A DNA stretch of 64,000 nucleotides from Bryobacterales bacterium KBS 96 (GTDB lineage Bacteria > Acidobacteriota > Terriglobia > Bryobacterales > Bryobacteraceae), in contig KB906767.1 in the NCBI GenBank assembly GCA_000381625.1, positions 6,120,462-6,184,461 on the forward strand, read 5' to 3'. A program made the position numbers and the translations under genes. Below, piece after piece: positions 45,228 to 54,279 of this stretch; the first letter of the stretch is position 1, and every line of letters begins with the position of its first letter. The notes under the pieces were generated by a model. That model ran no database searches. It was not told the DNA's origin and was given only the letters and a program-made list of their open reading frames with translations.

Positions 45228-46148
45228 GTGGCGGCGGTGGCGCTTCTTGGGCCCGTATTGCTGCTCACGAGTTGTATCGGACTGGGTGATTTTGATCGTG
45301 TCAGCGAGGATTTCCACTATTCGCATGATCTTCAGCCGGGCGGCCAACTTGACCTCGAAACCGACAACGGCGCCATCGATATTACCGGTTGGGATCAGAA
45401 CCGCATTGATATTTCCGGCCAGAAATACGCGCCTTCCAAAGCGGAGTTGCAGCAGGTAAAAGTTGTCATTCAGGTCGAGGGTGATAACGTGAAGATCCGC
45501 ACCGATCACCCGCGCGGCAGTTCATGGCACGGCGGCTATGGAGCCCGTTATCAGATTCGCGTGCCCCGCCGGATCGCGCTCGGTTTGGTCCAGAGCACGA
45601 ACGGCGCTATTACGTTCGAAGATCTAATTGGTCCTGGCCATGTCCAGACCACAAACGGAAGCGTCTCGTTGACCCGCATCGAAGGAGATTACGACGCGCA
45701 CACGACGAATGGATCGGTTCACGTTCAGGACAGTAGCGGCAACGTTCGCCTGCACTCCACAAATGGCGCAATTAGAGGCAATCTGAAAAAAGGCTCTGTG
45801 ATTGCGGAAACTACAAACGGCGGCGTGGATTTCACGGTGGATTCACCATCGCCCTCGCAGGCTTTCCGGCTGCACTCAACCAATGGCGGAATCACGCTTC
45901 GCTTAACCAGCTTCTCGGACAATGCCATCAAGGCGGAAACCACAAATGGTGGCATCACGCTGCGCATCCCAGGCGACACTAACGCCATGCTGAGCGCCAA
46001 CAACTCGAATTCGAGCATCACGACCGATTTAACTCTCTCCGGATCGGTTAATGAGTCGAAGCATCACGTTTCGGGTCAGCTCGGGAGCGGCGGACCACTC
46101 ATCGAGTTGCACACCTCAACCGGCGGCATACATATCGAGAAGAATTAG
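45228..46148 (+). CDS. Lipoprotein with DUF4097-like beta-helical repeats
   Basis: About 306 aa from GTG 45228. The lipobox LLLTSC (Cys16) fixes the mature start. The open frame runs up to 44808, but that part is repeat DNA. ATG 45018 has GAGGGAG before it but would give an improbably long n-region. The mature part has short strand repeats with TTNGSV, STNGAI and TTNGGIT turns, the pattern of DUF4097 (adhesin-like, beta-helix). Probably outer-membrane-associated; the function is not known. The true start is uncertain. Confidence 0.6.
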   Translation: MAAVALLGPVLLLTSCIGLGDFDRVSEDFHYSHDLQPGGQLDLETDNGAIDITGWDQNRIDISGQKYAPSKAELQQVKVVIQVEGDNVKIRTDHPRGSSWHGGYGARYQIRVPRRIALGLVQSTNGAITFEDLIGPGHVQTTNGSVSLTRIEGDYDAHTTNGSVHVQDSSGNVRLHSTNGAIRGNLKKGSVIAETTNGGVDFTVDSPSPSQAFRLHSTNGGITLRLTSFSDNAIKAETTNGGITLRIPGDTNAMLSANNSNSSITTDLTLSGSVNESKHHVSGQLGSGGPLIELHTSTGGIHIEKN

Positions 46149-46237
46149 GAGTCTCGAGAAGAATTAGGAGTCGTTTCTACTGCACCCGCGCAGCGGCGGT
46201 TCCGAGCAGTTCGGTTGCTTCCAGTTCCGGCCGTGCC

Positions 46238-47203
46238 TCACCATCGGCGCTTCCATTCTCGCCACCAACTTGTGTCCCCAAGTTGTAATGCGTCCCAAGC
46301 GGCATCCATCGACTTCCGGTCGCCCGCAAGAATGTTCCGTCGGCTCACGTCAGACGGCAGGTTCACTAGCGTTACAAACCGGTTGAGCACTTCCACCCGT
46401 TGTTCCCCATGCGTTCGGCCGAGCAAATGCCAGAGAGTCAAGCCATCTCTTGGCCGAGCGCCGGATAGCACAGTCTTTAATGCGTCATCGCTCCCAGTGG
46501 CGTCGAATTGGTCGAGGGCGGCCGTCATCGTTGCGGGAGCATTCAAAAAGTATGGAGTGCCGGGACCGCTACCCTGCCTAGTTATGCATGCCGCGCCAGC
46601 GGGAATAAACGATTCAACATCGTGCCATTGGAACGCTACCCAACCGGTTTCGACGGTCAATAATCCGGCGCCATTCTTCGCCACCCGCAATGTATATTGG
46701 CAGCCCAGATCAACGGCATGGGCCGAGGGCGTATCAACGATAAAGCTGGTCGGGGGAGCCCAGATCAGCGCACGAATCGTTCCGTGATCGAGCGCCAGTC
46801 GGTGTTCATCGTCGCGTGCCGAGAGCACGCGAAGCCGGGAATTAGGATCTATATGGACTTCGCCGATAAATTCGGATTCCATAACTCCATGCGTGGCTTT
46901 TGCGGTCTCGATCACTTGGCCCGCGCGGACCACTTTCTCTTTACCGCCGGCTAACGATAGCCGCCAGGAAGTCACCGAGTTCTTCGTGCGCACTTCGTGT
47001 AGGAAAACCGTTGCGGCAATTCCGATCAACAGAATTGCCGCGGCGGCGGTCCATAAAAGCTTTCGTTGAGCCCATGGCGGAATGTTGCTAGCCGTCGTAG
47101 GTTGCCATGATCCCTGCCACCTCAATTGGCCGAGCACTCCCTCGAGATGCATGATTTCCTTGTCCTGCTCGCCGCTTCGATCCCACAGATAGTCTTCGTT
47201 CAT
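46238..47203 (-). CDS. FecR-domain protein (anti-sigma-like)
   Basis: 321 aa. The N-terminal cytoplasmic part (MNEDYLWDRSGEQDKEIMHLEGVLGQLRW) is followed by a membrane segment (~50-70). A FecR-type periplasmic domain carries FIGEVHIDPNSRLRVLSARDDEHRLALDHGTIRALI and FIVDTPSAHAVDLGCQYTL. It overlaps the ECF sigma gene by 4 nt, giving a sigma/anti-sigma pair. No TonB receptor is adjacent, so the signal is probably not siderophore uptake as in FecIR. Confidence 0.85.
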   Translation of the reverse strand: MNEDYLWDRSGEQDKEIMHLEGVLGQLRWQGSWQPTTASNIPPWAQRKLLWTAAAAILLIGIAATVFLHEVRTKNSVTSWRLSLAGGKEKVVRAGQVIETAKATHGVMESEFIGEVHIDPNSRLRVLSARDDEHRLALDHGTIRALIWAPPTSFIVDTPSAHAVDLGCQYTLRVAKNGAGLLTVETGWVAFQWHDVESFIPAGAACITRQGSGPGTPYFLNAPATMTAALDQFDATGSDDALKTVLSGARPRDGLTLWHLLGRTHGEQRVEVLNRFVTLVNLPSDVSRRNILAGDRKSMDAAWDALQLGDTSWWREWKRRW

Positions 47204-47730
47204 ACTTTTGCCTGCTCACCCAAACAAGCGCGCAACAGCTTCATACCCCGGCACAAATTAACCCGCACTGAGTCGGCCGTTAATCCCGTGCGTGCCGCAA
47301 TCTCAGGCCCGGTCATACCCTCCACCAATCTCAGAATTAGCGTTTCGCGGTAGCTTTCTGGTAAGCGCTTGACGACGTCCAATATCGCGAACGGCTCCAG
47401 GGCGGGTGGCGTCCTCCCAGCAAGCAGGCGTCCGGGATTCAGCATGGCCTTTCTCGTCCTCCGATGATCCGCGGCCGCTCGGCGCGCAATCGAGATCAAC
47501 CATCCACAGAAAGCCGCCGGTTCGCGCAAGTTGTGTAGTTGCTCCAACGCCTTCACGAACACGTCCTGCATCACGTCTTCGGCATCGTGATAATGGACAT
47601 GAGCGAGAATTATCCCGTGGATAAGGCGCCCGTATCGTTCGTAGAGCGTGCCGAAAGCCACGCGGTCGCCGCCCTGCGCGGCACGAACCAGCGTGGCTTC
47701 TTGTAGTCGGGTTTCGGCCTCTATCAGCAC
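47200..47730 (-). CDS. ECF RNA polymerase sigma factor
   Basis: 176 aa. Sigma region 2 carries YHDAEDVMQDVFVKALEQL, and region 4 carries LRLVEGMTGPEIAARTGLTADSVRVNLCRGMKLLR, so both core and -35 contacts are present. It is followed by the FecR-type gene it should control. The signal is unknown. ATG 47730 is taken as the start. Confidence 0.93.
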   Translation of the reverse strand: MLIEAETRLQEATLVRAAQGGDRVAFGTLYERYGRLIHGIILAHVHYHDAEDVMQDVFVKALEQLHNLREPAAFCGWLISIARRAAADHRRTRKAMLNPGRLLAGRTPPALEPFAILDVVKRLPESYRETLILRLVEGMTGPEIAARTGLTADSVRVNLCRGMKLLRACLGEQAKV

Positions 47731-47751
47731 GATGGTTGATTGGTTTAGCTT

Positions 47752-48234
47752 TCAGTTTATTGAGCTTAGAGGGCGACTGGGTATGCTCGTAAGGACCTCA
47801 GCCACTTCGCGGTCCGTCGGCCGATGCGAGAAATGTTTGATAGCCGCCCAGTGAAAAGAGGTCCTCTCAAACGGAACGACCACTCCGGTTGCATAATCCT
47901 TGTATTCCGGGTTCGTCGCAATCAGCTTGACGGCCCAGGCGCCCTGCTTCGGCCATTCATGTAGGACCGCGAAAGTCCCCGGTGTGGTGAGTCGAATGAT
48001 TTTTAGCGGGATACTTCTACGTATTCCGTTTTCAGTGCCTTCTGCCGTTGCGGTGATCGCTGTCTTCTCCGGTGATTGGCAAGCGGTTACGCGTGCAACC
48101 AATACCGCATTCTTCTCTTGAGCTTCGGGATTTTCGGCTGGATTCCCAATCTGCAGCGCCAAGGTTCCTGCGACGAGCGAAGAGGCGACGATCGAGGCCG
48201 CACAGATCAGCTTATAAAGTGTCCGCATTTCCAT
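47752..48234 (-). CDS. Exported hypothetical protein
   Basis: 160 aa, signal-peptide-like N-terminus (LYKLICAASIVASSLVAGTLA). The mature part (CQSPEKTAITATAEG..., then PGTFAVLHEWPKQGAWAVKLIATNPEYKDYATGVVV) has an Ig-like strand pattern. It is 21 nt upstream of the ECF gene on the same strand, so it may be in its operon, or be a target. No family is recognised. Confidence 0.6.
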   Translation of the reverse strand: MEMRTLYKLICAASIVASSLVAGTLALQIGNPAENPEAQEKNAVLVARVTACQSPEKTAITATAEGTENGIRRSIPLKIIRLTTPGTFAVLHEWPKQGAWAVKLIATNPEYKDYATGVVVPFERTSFHWAAIKHFSHRPTDREVAEVLTSIPSRPLSSIN

Positions 48235-48502
48235 GTCTCCGTTCCAGAACTTGAAAGTTCTGAGGACAAGACGGGACCTAAGCGAAAAGTGTTAACAAGG
48301 CGCCCAGAAACGTTTTGACAAACTCGCGGACGGAATGCTCTGAGCCAGCAGAATTGAAGCTGCTCCGGCCTCCCTCAAGTGTGACTTGGGACTGGCGTAT
48401 CTGCTGCGCACGTCTTTAGCGTGCTGTAGTGAACTTCAGTTCACCGCCGGACGTTTGGCCTTTAGCGGGGCAGGTCCCTCACTCACTGCCGCTTCGTTGT
48501 GG
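48235..48502. other. Intergenic region with short palindrome
   Basis: 268 nt. GTGAACT-TC-AGTTCAC (48429-48444) is a 7-bp dyad of unknown role. GGGGCAGGTCC at about 48468 also occurs at about 44918, another hint of dispersed repeats. Confidence 0.35.
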
Positions 48503-48820
48503 TTACTTTCCGTATTGCTTCGCGGCCTTGCCGATTGATGGTTCGGCCTTGGCAAGGTCTTCCGGATTCATGATTGGTCGGAAGGAAACTTTTGCGTTGA
48601 AGGCAAGAAACCAAGGCTCACAGATCGCCGGAATCTCCGATGAGTCCTTCATGTCGAACACGATTGAGCCCGACCGCTGGCCATTATCGTCGGCGAAGAA
48701 ATAAGCTGCTTCCGGTTTGAGATCAGCTAGAATTTGTTTGACGGTTGATCCCAGTGTTCCGGCCTTGGCCGCGGCATTTCCGGTTTCCACTGGAATAGAT
48801 ACTCTCAGCAACATTCGCAT
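48503..48820 (-). CDS. Small conserved hypothetical protein
   Basis: 105 aa, MRMLLRVSIPVETGN... A strong ribosome site AGGAGGG lies 6 nt before ATG 48820, so the gene is real. The IPVETG, AAYFFADDNGQRSGSIVFD and EPWFLAFNAKV segments recall small soluble alpha/beta (ferredoxin-like) proteins found in many bacteria, sometimes under DUF3303-like names. No catalytic residues are obvious. Confidence 0.7.
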   Translation of the reverse strand: MRMLLRVSIPVETGNAAAKAGTLGSTVKQILADLKPEAAYFFADDNGQRSGSIVFDMKDSSEIPAICEPWFLAFNAKVSFRPIMNPEDLAKAEPSIGKAAKQYGK

Positions 48821-49465
48821 GGTTTCCCTCCTGACGAAGAAGCCGAATAATTATATACCACCGGCCTGAGTATAGGGGTTCCCACCGGCCCACTTTCCGC
48901 GTGAGCAGTATCGTCGATAAAGTCGACAAGTGGTAATACCTGGGAGGCGCGCGAATCCATAAGCCAGAAACCGCTGGTCTGAGCAGTGCCAAATGGTGTT
49001 TGCGGTAAGTCTTGCTTCATTAGCTGGACGTTGTGTTGGTTCAGCGTGAAATCGAGTGTGGGCGCTCTCCGTTAGTGATGTATGTATAGCGCGAGTCTCG
49101 GCGGGCCCGAAGCGCGGCCGATCGCAACGGTGACCGGCACGAGGAAGCACGGACGGAAACTGCAACTGGCGCCGGATACAGACATCGTTGCGCTCCGTCC
49201 AGGCGGTGGGCTGGCTTGACGTAGAGGTCATGCTCGAAGCGAAGGCCAACTGGCTAGAGAAAAAGACCGATGAATCCAGGGTGCGAGGAGCGTTTCAACT
49301 TTCAACGGGATGATGCGCCGACATCGGGCGGATCAGATGTCCTCAGGGCAGGGTGGCTCGCGGGTCTGGCCCCGTTTCAACTTCCGAGTGGCGCGTGAGA
49401 ACTAAGCCGCTAGCGCGGCGGACGCAGTTGCGTGGTGGTTTGAGGCAGGGATAGCGGTACATTTC
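48821..49465. other. Long non-coding region upstream of decayed recombinase
   Basis: 645 nt without a credible gene; two minus-strand frames here have no recognisable domains. CGTTTCAACTT occurs at 49291 and 49373. This may be the remains of a mobile element's left flank. Nothing else was recognised. Confidence 0.35.
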
Positions 49466-49495
49466 GGTGTCACAGAGAGGAGTTTCTGTGACACC
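49466..49495 (+). promoter_or_regulatory. Hairpin enclosing the recombinase ribosome binding site
   Basis: GGTGTCACAGA (49466-49476) pairs perfectly with TCTGTGACACC (49485-49495). The 8-nt loop GAGGAGTT is the Shine-Dalgarno, and the GTG start at 49488 lies inside the right arm. It could limit translation of read-through transcripts. Confidence 0.65.
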
Positions 49496-50300
49496 ACTAC
49501 GTCAACGGATGCTGGACGAGCTTCAGCGCCGGAACTACACACCAGACACGATTCGCGGCTACATTCACGCCACCAGGGAGTTCGCCGAATACTTCGGCAA
49601 ATCTCCCGAACTGATGGGCGCTGATGAGGTGCGCGAGTTCCAGCTATACATGACCGCGAGAAGAAGCTGACCCTCGGCACCATCGCGCTCCTAATGGCGC
49701 CCTGCGGTTTCTTTACCGAAAGACTTTGCGCCGGCGTGATATCGACATCGACGACCTGCCGCTGGTGAGAGCGCCCAAGAAGTTGCCCGTTGTCCTGAGC
49801 CAAGAAGAGGTCGTTCGGCTTATCGAAGCTGCTCTGAACCTGCGGCACCGCACGATCCTGATGTTGCTCTATGCGACCGGACTGAGGAGAGCCGAAGCCG
49901 TCCACCTGAAGATTGGCGATATCGATCCGGCGCTCATGCTGATCCATGTGCATCAGGGGAAGGGCTCGCGCGGCCGCGATCTGCCTCTCACGCCGAAGCT
50001 GCTCGAGGCTTTGCGCGCCTATTGGCGGTGGTGTAAGAACAAGCCTCGTACGTATCTGTTCCCGAGCCGTGTGGAACCGATTCAGCCAGAGCGCCCCCTC
50101 TCCGATAAGGTTGTGTGGAATGCCTGACATGAAGCAGCGCTACGAGCCGGGCTCACGAAGCGGATCGGACCGCACACCTTGCGGCACAGCTTTGCGACGC
50201 ACATGCTGGAGGCCGGCACGGACCTGCACACGATCCAGCTCTTGCTGGGATATCAGCGTGTCTCAAAGATACAGCGATTTATCTGCATGTATCCCGCTTT
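49488..50300 (+). pseudogene. Decayed tyrosine recombinase/integrase
   Basis: Begins at GTG 49488 (VTPLRQRMLDELQRRNYTPDTIRGYIHATREFAEYFG). Three single-base losses and one stop are needed to rebuild it: near 49655, near 49696, TGA at 50125-50127, and near 50266. The restored C-terminal domain holds ATGLRRAEAVHL (catalytic Arg), [41 protein letters not shown] and TAIYLHVS (catalytic Tyr). The H of the usual LGH is Tyr here. The protein resembles IS91-associated recombinases. It is dead as written. Confidence 0.85.
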
Positions 50301-50615
50301 CTCCTCCGGTTTTTGCCCTCCAGCCGTCATTACTTCGGCAGTCGGAGACACAACCACGCCCGCCGAGTGCCCCCCACCCGTATTGTCCGAATCACAGCGG
50401 CTTTCCAAACCCATAGCTCGTAGTTGCCAAATCGCCGCGCAGCCGCTTCCTTCTTACGACTCGGTCCGAAGCGGCCCGGCTACGACCACTACTCCTGCGT
50501 TCAGCTCTTTCTGCCGGGCCGCTTCCGATAGAGATCTGTCGTAATTCGTTCGGTACAGTAAATTCGACATCCGAAATCACGAATCGACGTAAGCGAAGCG
50601 CCCCTACAGTGCTTA
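50301..50615. other. Gap between recombinase remnant and kinase gene
   Basis: 315 nt. It holds the inverted repeat at 50466-50527 and otherwise no gene that can be supported. Confidence 0.4.
50466..50527. repeat. Inverted repeat hairpin, REP-like
   Basis: CCGAAGCGGCCCGGC (50466-50480) pairs with its inverse at 50513-50527 with one mismatch, and a 32-nt loop. The core GAAGCGGCC is shared with the right arm region of the 30459-30538 element, so both may be one repeat family. Confidence 0.6.
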
Positions 50616-53537
50616 TCAGTGCTGATCCTGAGGGCCGGTCCAACGCCGGAACTTGTCCTGCCAGTTCTCGACGACAATGAAAGGAGGCGGCGCGACCGAA
50701 CCGGTGGTGGGCAGGACAAATCGCTGCCCGTCGGGAGAAACGTCGAATTGAAAGTCGCGCGGGGTATTGAATTGGGAAAGACCCGCAATGCGGAATAGCG
50801 GCTTGGGGTCACCGGATTGAAGTTTGTCTTTGAGCGGCACCGCAAAGATTTGATTATCGAGTCCCAAGTAGAACAACTCGCGTCCGTCCCCACGCCAACG
50901 CACCAGCCACGCGCCGTCCCTGGAAACTTGCCGGCGTTCGCCGACGAGGTGGGCGAGCGGCTTGGGATCGAACATCTGAACGTAAACTTCGGGACGGCCC
51001 GACTCAGTGGAAACAAATGCGAGCTCGAAACCGTCGGGCGAGAATGCGATCCCCCATTGCGCGAATTTGTTCTGCAGGAACGGAATGATCTTGTGCTCCG
51101 CCGTGTCCGCAATGTAAGCTGTTGTCACTTCGTGCGGCGCGCCGTCGTCAAAAGCGATGAATCGGCCATCGCGGGACCAGTCGGTGGGCAATGTAGCGAG
51201 ATTTCGTTGCTTGTCAAACTCGTTGGTGACGCCGTTCGTCGCCACATCCAAAATTCCAAGCCGCGGCCCGCTGCCGACGTTCCGTGATCCCCCAAAGGCG
51301 ACGTGGGCGCCATCGGGAGCCCATACCGGTCTGCGCTGTACATCGGGCGGAAACGTAAGCTGACGAGTTTCCCTTCCGTCGGCATCGAAGATCCAAATTG
51401 CAGCGCCGCCGGTTTCCGGATTCCACACTGTCGCCGCCACGCGCCGCCCGTCACGCGAGATTCGAACGTTGCCCCAATGGGGGGCGGATTTTCCCAAGCT
51501 TGCGACGGCGTTACCGGCGCGATCGTACCATTTCAACTCAGAATTTGGGAAATCGGCCTGGTAGACCAGGACCCCGTTGGCCGAAACCGAAAAGCTGGCT
51601 GAAAGAGTTGGGCCGTAGTAGATGACATTTGGCGCAATCGGAAAGGCTTCGCCCACAACACGAGAACGGTTTGCGTCGAACCCCTGGGCGAGGAGGTTTG
51701 CGCCGCGCATAAAAAGAAGGTATCCGGGCTCGTCTGCATGCCGCGCGGGCGCGTATTGAACCCGGGAACCAGTCTCCATCAGCGAGACCGGCTTGCGCAC
51801 CAAGTAATCCGACTCCATCGCACGATAGCCCTGTACAGCTGGATCAAACGCTACATAGATCAAGCGGTCGCTGCCCGGCACAAATTGAGGCCAGCGCCCG
51901 GGATCGTCAGCTGCCAGCTTCCGCAAGGCACCGTCTTCGGCGCGCAGACTGTAGAGGTCATGTAGTCCGAGATAAAGCAACAGGTCCCCGTTTGCGCGCC
52001 ACGTTCCGACCTGGGCAGCTGCCGCAAGTGCAGCCACGGAACGCTCGGAACCGGTTTCCAGATTCAGCTCCATGAGGGCTCGCTTGGTGGAAAAGAAAAT
52101 GGAGCGGCTATCTGGCGGCCAGAACACTGATACCGCTTCCGCCGTAGCCGGGAGCAGGTGCATCTCTGTTGAGTCAAGCTGGCGGATCCAAACATTCGTT
52201 CCGCTCGCGGTGGTAGCAGTAAAGGCGAGCCGCCGCCCATCGGGCGAAATGGCGAAGGCTTGCCGGGTTATGGGCACGGTAAATAAGGCACCGGGCGGCG
52301 GAGGAACCTCGAACTGCACGACCGGCGGCGGGGCGGACGGAACCGTTCGCCGAAACCAAAGCAATAGCGCGCCAGCCGCAAACAAGCAGCCAGCGACGAC
52401 AAAGGCCGTGAGCGCGACGGTATGCTTTGCGGGCCCGACACGCGCGGGCTTGGCGATGGCCCGTAGGGCGGGCGGAACGTGTTCGCCGCTCTGGCGCCCG
52501 AGTCTGCGCAGATCAATCACCAGCTCCCGAGTGGATTGGTAGCGCGCTGCTGAATCCTTATCGAGTGCCTTCTCCACTACCATTCGCAACGCGAACGGAA
52601 GGTCGGCACTCAGCGGCGAAGCAGTCCCGTGAATAATTGTTTGCAGCGTCTCCAGGTCTGTAGCGCCCTCGAAAGGCCGCCGTCCCGCGATGAGCTCATA
52701 CAAAACAATGCCGAAAGAGAAGATATCGCTGCGTGCATCGACCGGCCGGCCGGAGGCCTGCTCGGGCGACATATAGGGGATGGTTCCAAAGATGATTCCC
52801 CGACCCGTGCTGTTTAGGGTTACGGAACGTATTGCATCGTCCGAGGAAAGCGGTTGCTCCAGCTTGGCCAGACCGAAATCCGATAGTTTGGCGCTCCCCG
52901 TCTTGCTCACCAGCATGTTCTCCGGCTTGATATCCCGGTGCAGAATACCGGCCGCGTGGGCCGCCGCTAACCCATCAGCCACCCCGGTCATCAGCTCGAC
53001 TATTTCGCGCCAGGTGCGTTTCTCCGCGCGCGCCCAATCGCGCAGCGTGCCGCCATCCATGTACTCGGTGACAAGATATTGACGGCCGCGCAGATCACCA
53101 ATATCATGCACGGTCACAATGTGCGGATGATTGAGTGAGGAAGCCATCTGTGCCTCGCGCTGGAAGCGGCGGCGCGCAGCGGGATCGGCCAGATGTTCGA
53201 ACAGGAATTTAATAGCCACTGTCCGGTTAAGCCTGGTATCGACCGCGCGATAAACGACGCCCATACCGCCCTCGCCAACTATCGCTCCGACGCGGTAGGC
53301 GCCAAGCTGCGTGTCCACCCTGATGTCGACCGAAGCTGCCGCGGTATGTGCTACGGCGCTGCGCTCAAGAAAACTGCCGGAGCGCCGGTATGCGGCGAGA
53401 AGAGATTCTACTTCGGAGCGAATAGAGGCAGGCTGCTGGGCGAGGTACGTTGCCTGCTTCTCCTCCGGCAGATCGATAGTGGCCGCTGCGACGCGCTCTA
53501 CTTCGCTCCAGTCCGGACTGTCTGGCCTAGGGTTCAT
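50616..53537 (-). CDS. Membrane Ser/Thr protein kinase with C-terminal PD40 beta-propeller
   Basis: 973 aa from ATG 53537 (MNPRPDSPDWSEVERVAAATIDL). Kinase motifs: GEGGMG 88-93, Lys110, HRD 200-202, DFG 220-222 and the APE-like MSPEQ near 260. A membrane helix lies at about 373-395. The C-terminal ~570 residues hold TolB/PD40-like repeats (SPDGRRLAF, PDSRSIFFS, SRDGRFIAF, FSPDGFELAF), which would lie outside the cytoplasm. Its ATG overlaps the ECF sigma gene by 4 nt. This cytoplasmic kinase/external propeller form is common in Acidobacteriota. Ligand unknown. Confidence 0.93.
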   Translation of the reverse strand: MNPRPDSPDWSEVERVAAATIDLPEEKQATYLAQQPASIRSEVESLLAAYRRSGSFLERSAVAHTAAASVDIRVDTQLGAYRVGAIVGEGGMGVVYRAVDTRLNRTVAIKFLFEHLADPAARRRFQREAQMASSLNHPHIVTVHDIGDLRGRQYLVTEYMDGGTLRDWARAEKRTWREIVELMTGVADGLAAAHAAGILHRDIKPENMLVSKTGSAKLSDFGLAKLEQPLSSDDAIRSVTLNSTGRGIIFGTIPYMSPEQASGRPVDARSDIFSFGIVLYELIAGRRPFEGATDLETLQTIIHGTASPLSADLPFALRMVVEKALDKDSAARYQSTRELVIDLRRLGRQSGEHVPPALRAIAKPARVGPAKHTVALTAFVVAGCLFAAGALLLWFRRTVPSAPPPVVQFEVPPPPGALFTVPITRQAFAISPDGRRLAFTATTASGTNVWIRQLDSTEMHLLPATAEAVSVFWPPDSRSIFFSTKRALMELNLETGSERSVAALAAAAQVGTWRANGDLLLYLGLHDLYSLRAEDGALRKLAADDPGRWPQFVPGSDRLIYVAFDPAVQGYRAMESDYLVRKPVSLMETGSRVQYAPARHADEPGYLLFMRGANLLAQGFDANRSRVVGEAFPIAPNVIYYGPTLSASFSVSANGVLVYQADFPNSELKWYDRAGNAVASLGKSAPHWGNVRISRDGRRVAATVWNPETGGAAIWIFDADGRETRQLTFPPDVQRRPVWAPDGAHVAFGGSRNVGSGPRLGILDVATNGVTNEFDKQRNLATLPTDWSRDGRFIAFDDGAPHEVTTAYIADTAEHKIIPFLQNKFAQWGIAFSPDGFELAFVSTESGRPEVYVQMFDPKPLAHLVGERRQVSRDGAWLVRWRGDGRELFYLGLDNQIFAVPLKDKLQSGDPKPLFRIAGLSQFNTPRDFQFDVSPDGQRFVLPTTGSVAPPPFIVVENWQDKFRRWTGPQDQH

Positions 53538-54109
53538 GTGCGAGGGCTTCCTTCGAGATACCGAAAGAGCCACGCCTTTGCGATTATCCAATCGCGCCGT
53601 ACCGTGGCTTCGGTCGTTTTCAGGACGACGGCGATTTCCTTGGCCTGCAGCCCGGCGAAAAACCGCATTTCGACCACCCGGCATTTCCGGGCATCGAACG
53701 TAGCAAGCTGCTCGAGCGCACCATCCAACGCCACCAAATCACAGGTTCGCGGGATGGGGATGCTGAGCGCGTCGGCAAGGGGCACGTGAACCGCACCGCG
53801 GCCTCTCTTCCCGGCGGCGCGCCGGCGTGAGTAATCCACCAGGATGCGGCGCATCATGTGGGCGCAAACTGCGAAGAAATGGGCACGGCTCTCCCAGGCC
53901 GGCTCGTCTTGCCCGCACAGGCGCAGGTAGACCTCGTGCACGAGGGCGGTGGTCTGCAGCGTATGGCCGTCGCGCTCGCGTCGCAAATGGTAATGCGCGA
54001 GCTGCCGCAGCTGTTGATAAACGATCGGCACAAGCTGATCCAAAGCCTCGGTATCCCCGCCGTTCCATCTTCGGAGTATGCTGCTGGCCTCGCCGCCCGG
54101 TCCCGCCAT
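53534..54109 (-). CDS. ECF sigma factor, TIGR02999-like
   Basis: 191 aa. The ILRRWNGGDTEALDQLVPIVYQQLRQLAHYHLRRERDGHTLQTTALVHEVYLRL stretch is characteristic of the TIGR02999 sigma family, often next to Ser/Thr kinases. Region 4 is MRFFAGLQAKEIAVVLKTTEATVRRDWIIAKAWLFRYL. It overlaps the kinase gene by 4 nt, so the two are co-translated, and the kinase probably acts on the sigma factor. No anti-sigma gene is seen. Confidence 0.92.
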   Translation of the reverse strand: MAGPGGEASSILRRWNGGDTEALDQLVPIVYQQLRQLAHYHLRRERDGHTLQTTALVHEVYLRLCGQDEPAWESRAHFFAVCAHMMRRILVDYSRRRAAGKRGRGAVHVPLADALSIPIPRTCDLVALDGALEQLATFDARKCRVVEMRFFAGLQAKEIAVVLKTTEATVRRDWIIAKAWLFRYLEGSPRT

Positions 54110-54279
54110 TCCTCCCTAGCGTATCGGAAAAAGTTCTTACCGGGCTATCAATCTGTGCTCTGCTCTGCGCTGTATACAGTGAGGGCGCTTCGGAGCCCCG
54201 ATCGGTGTGCTCTCCTGCCGGTCGCGCACAAGGCCTAAAACCGGCTGTGCGCTGCTAGCGAGAGCAAAAGGAGAAATCT
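54110..54279. promoter_or_regulatory. Divergent promoter region for sigma/kinase and HAF genes
   Basis: 170 nt between divergent genes. AAGGAG (54267-54272) lies 7 nt before the ATG at 54280. No core promoter boxes are called. Confidence 0.35.

Noticed and set aside
49291-49390. Two GTTTCAACTT phrases that resemble CRISPR repeat starts
   Set aside because: Only about 13 nt are shared, there are two copies, and no cas gene or regular spacing.
49402-50130. 242-aa minus-strand frame over the recombinase remnant
   Set aside because: It is the antisense of the decayed recombinase, whose sense strand matches a known family.
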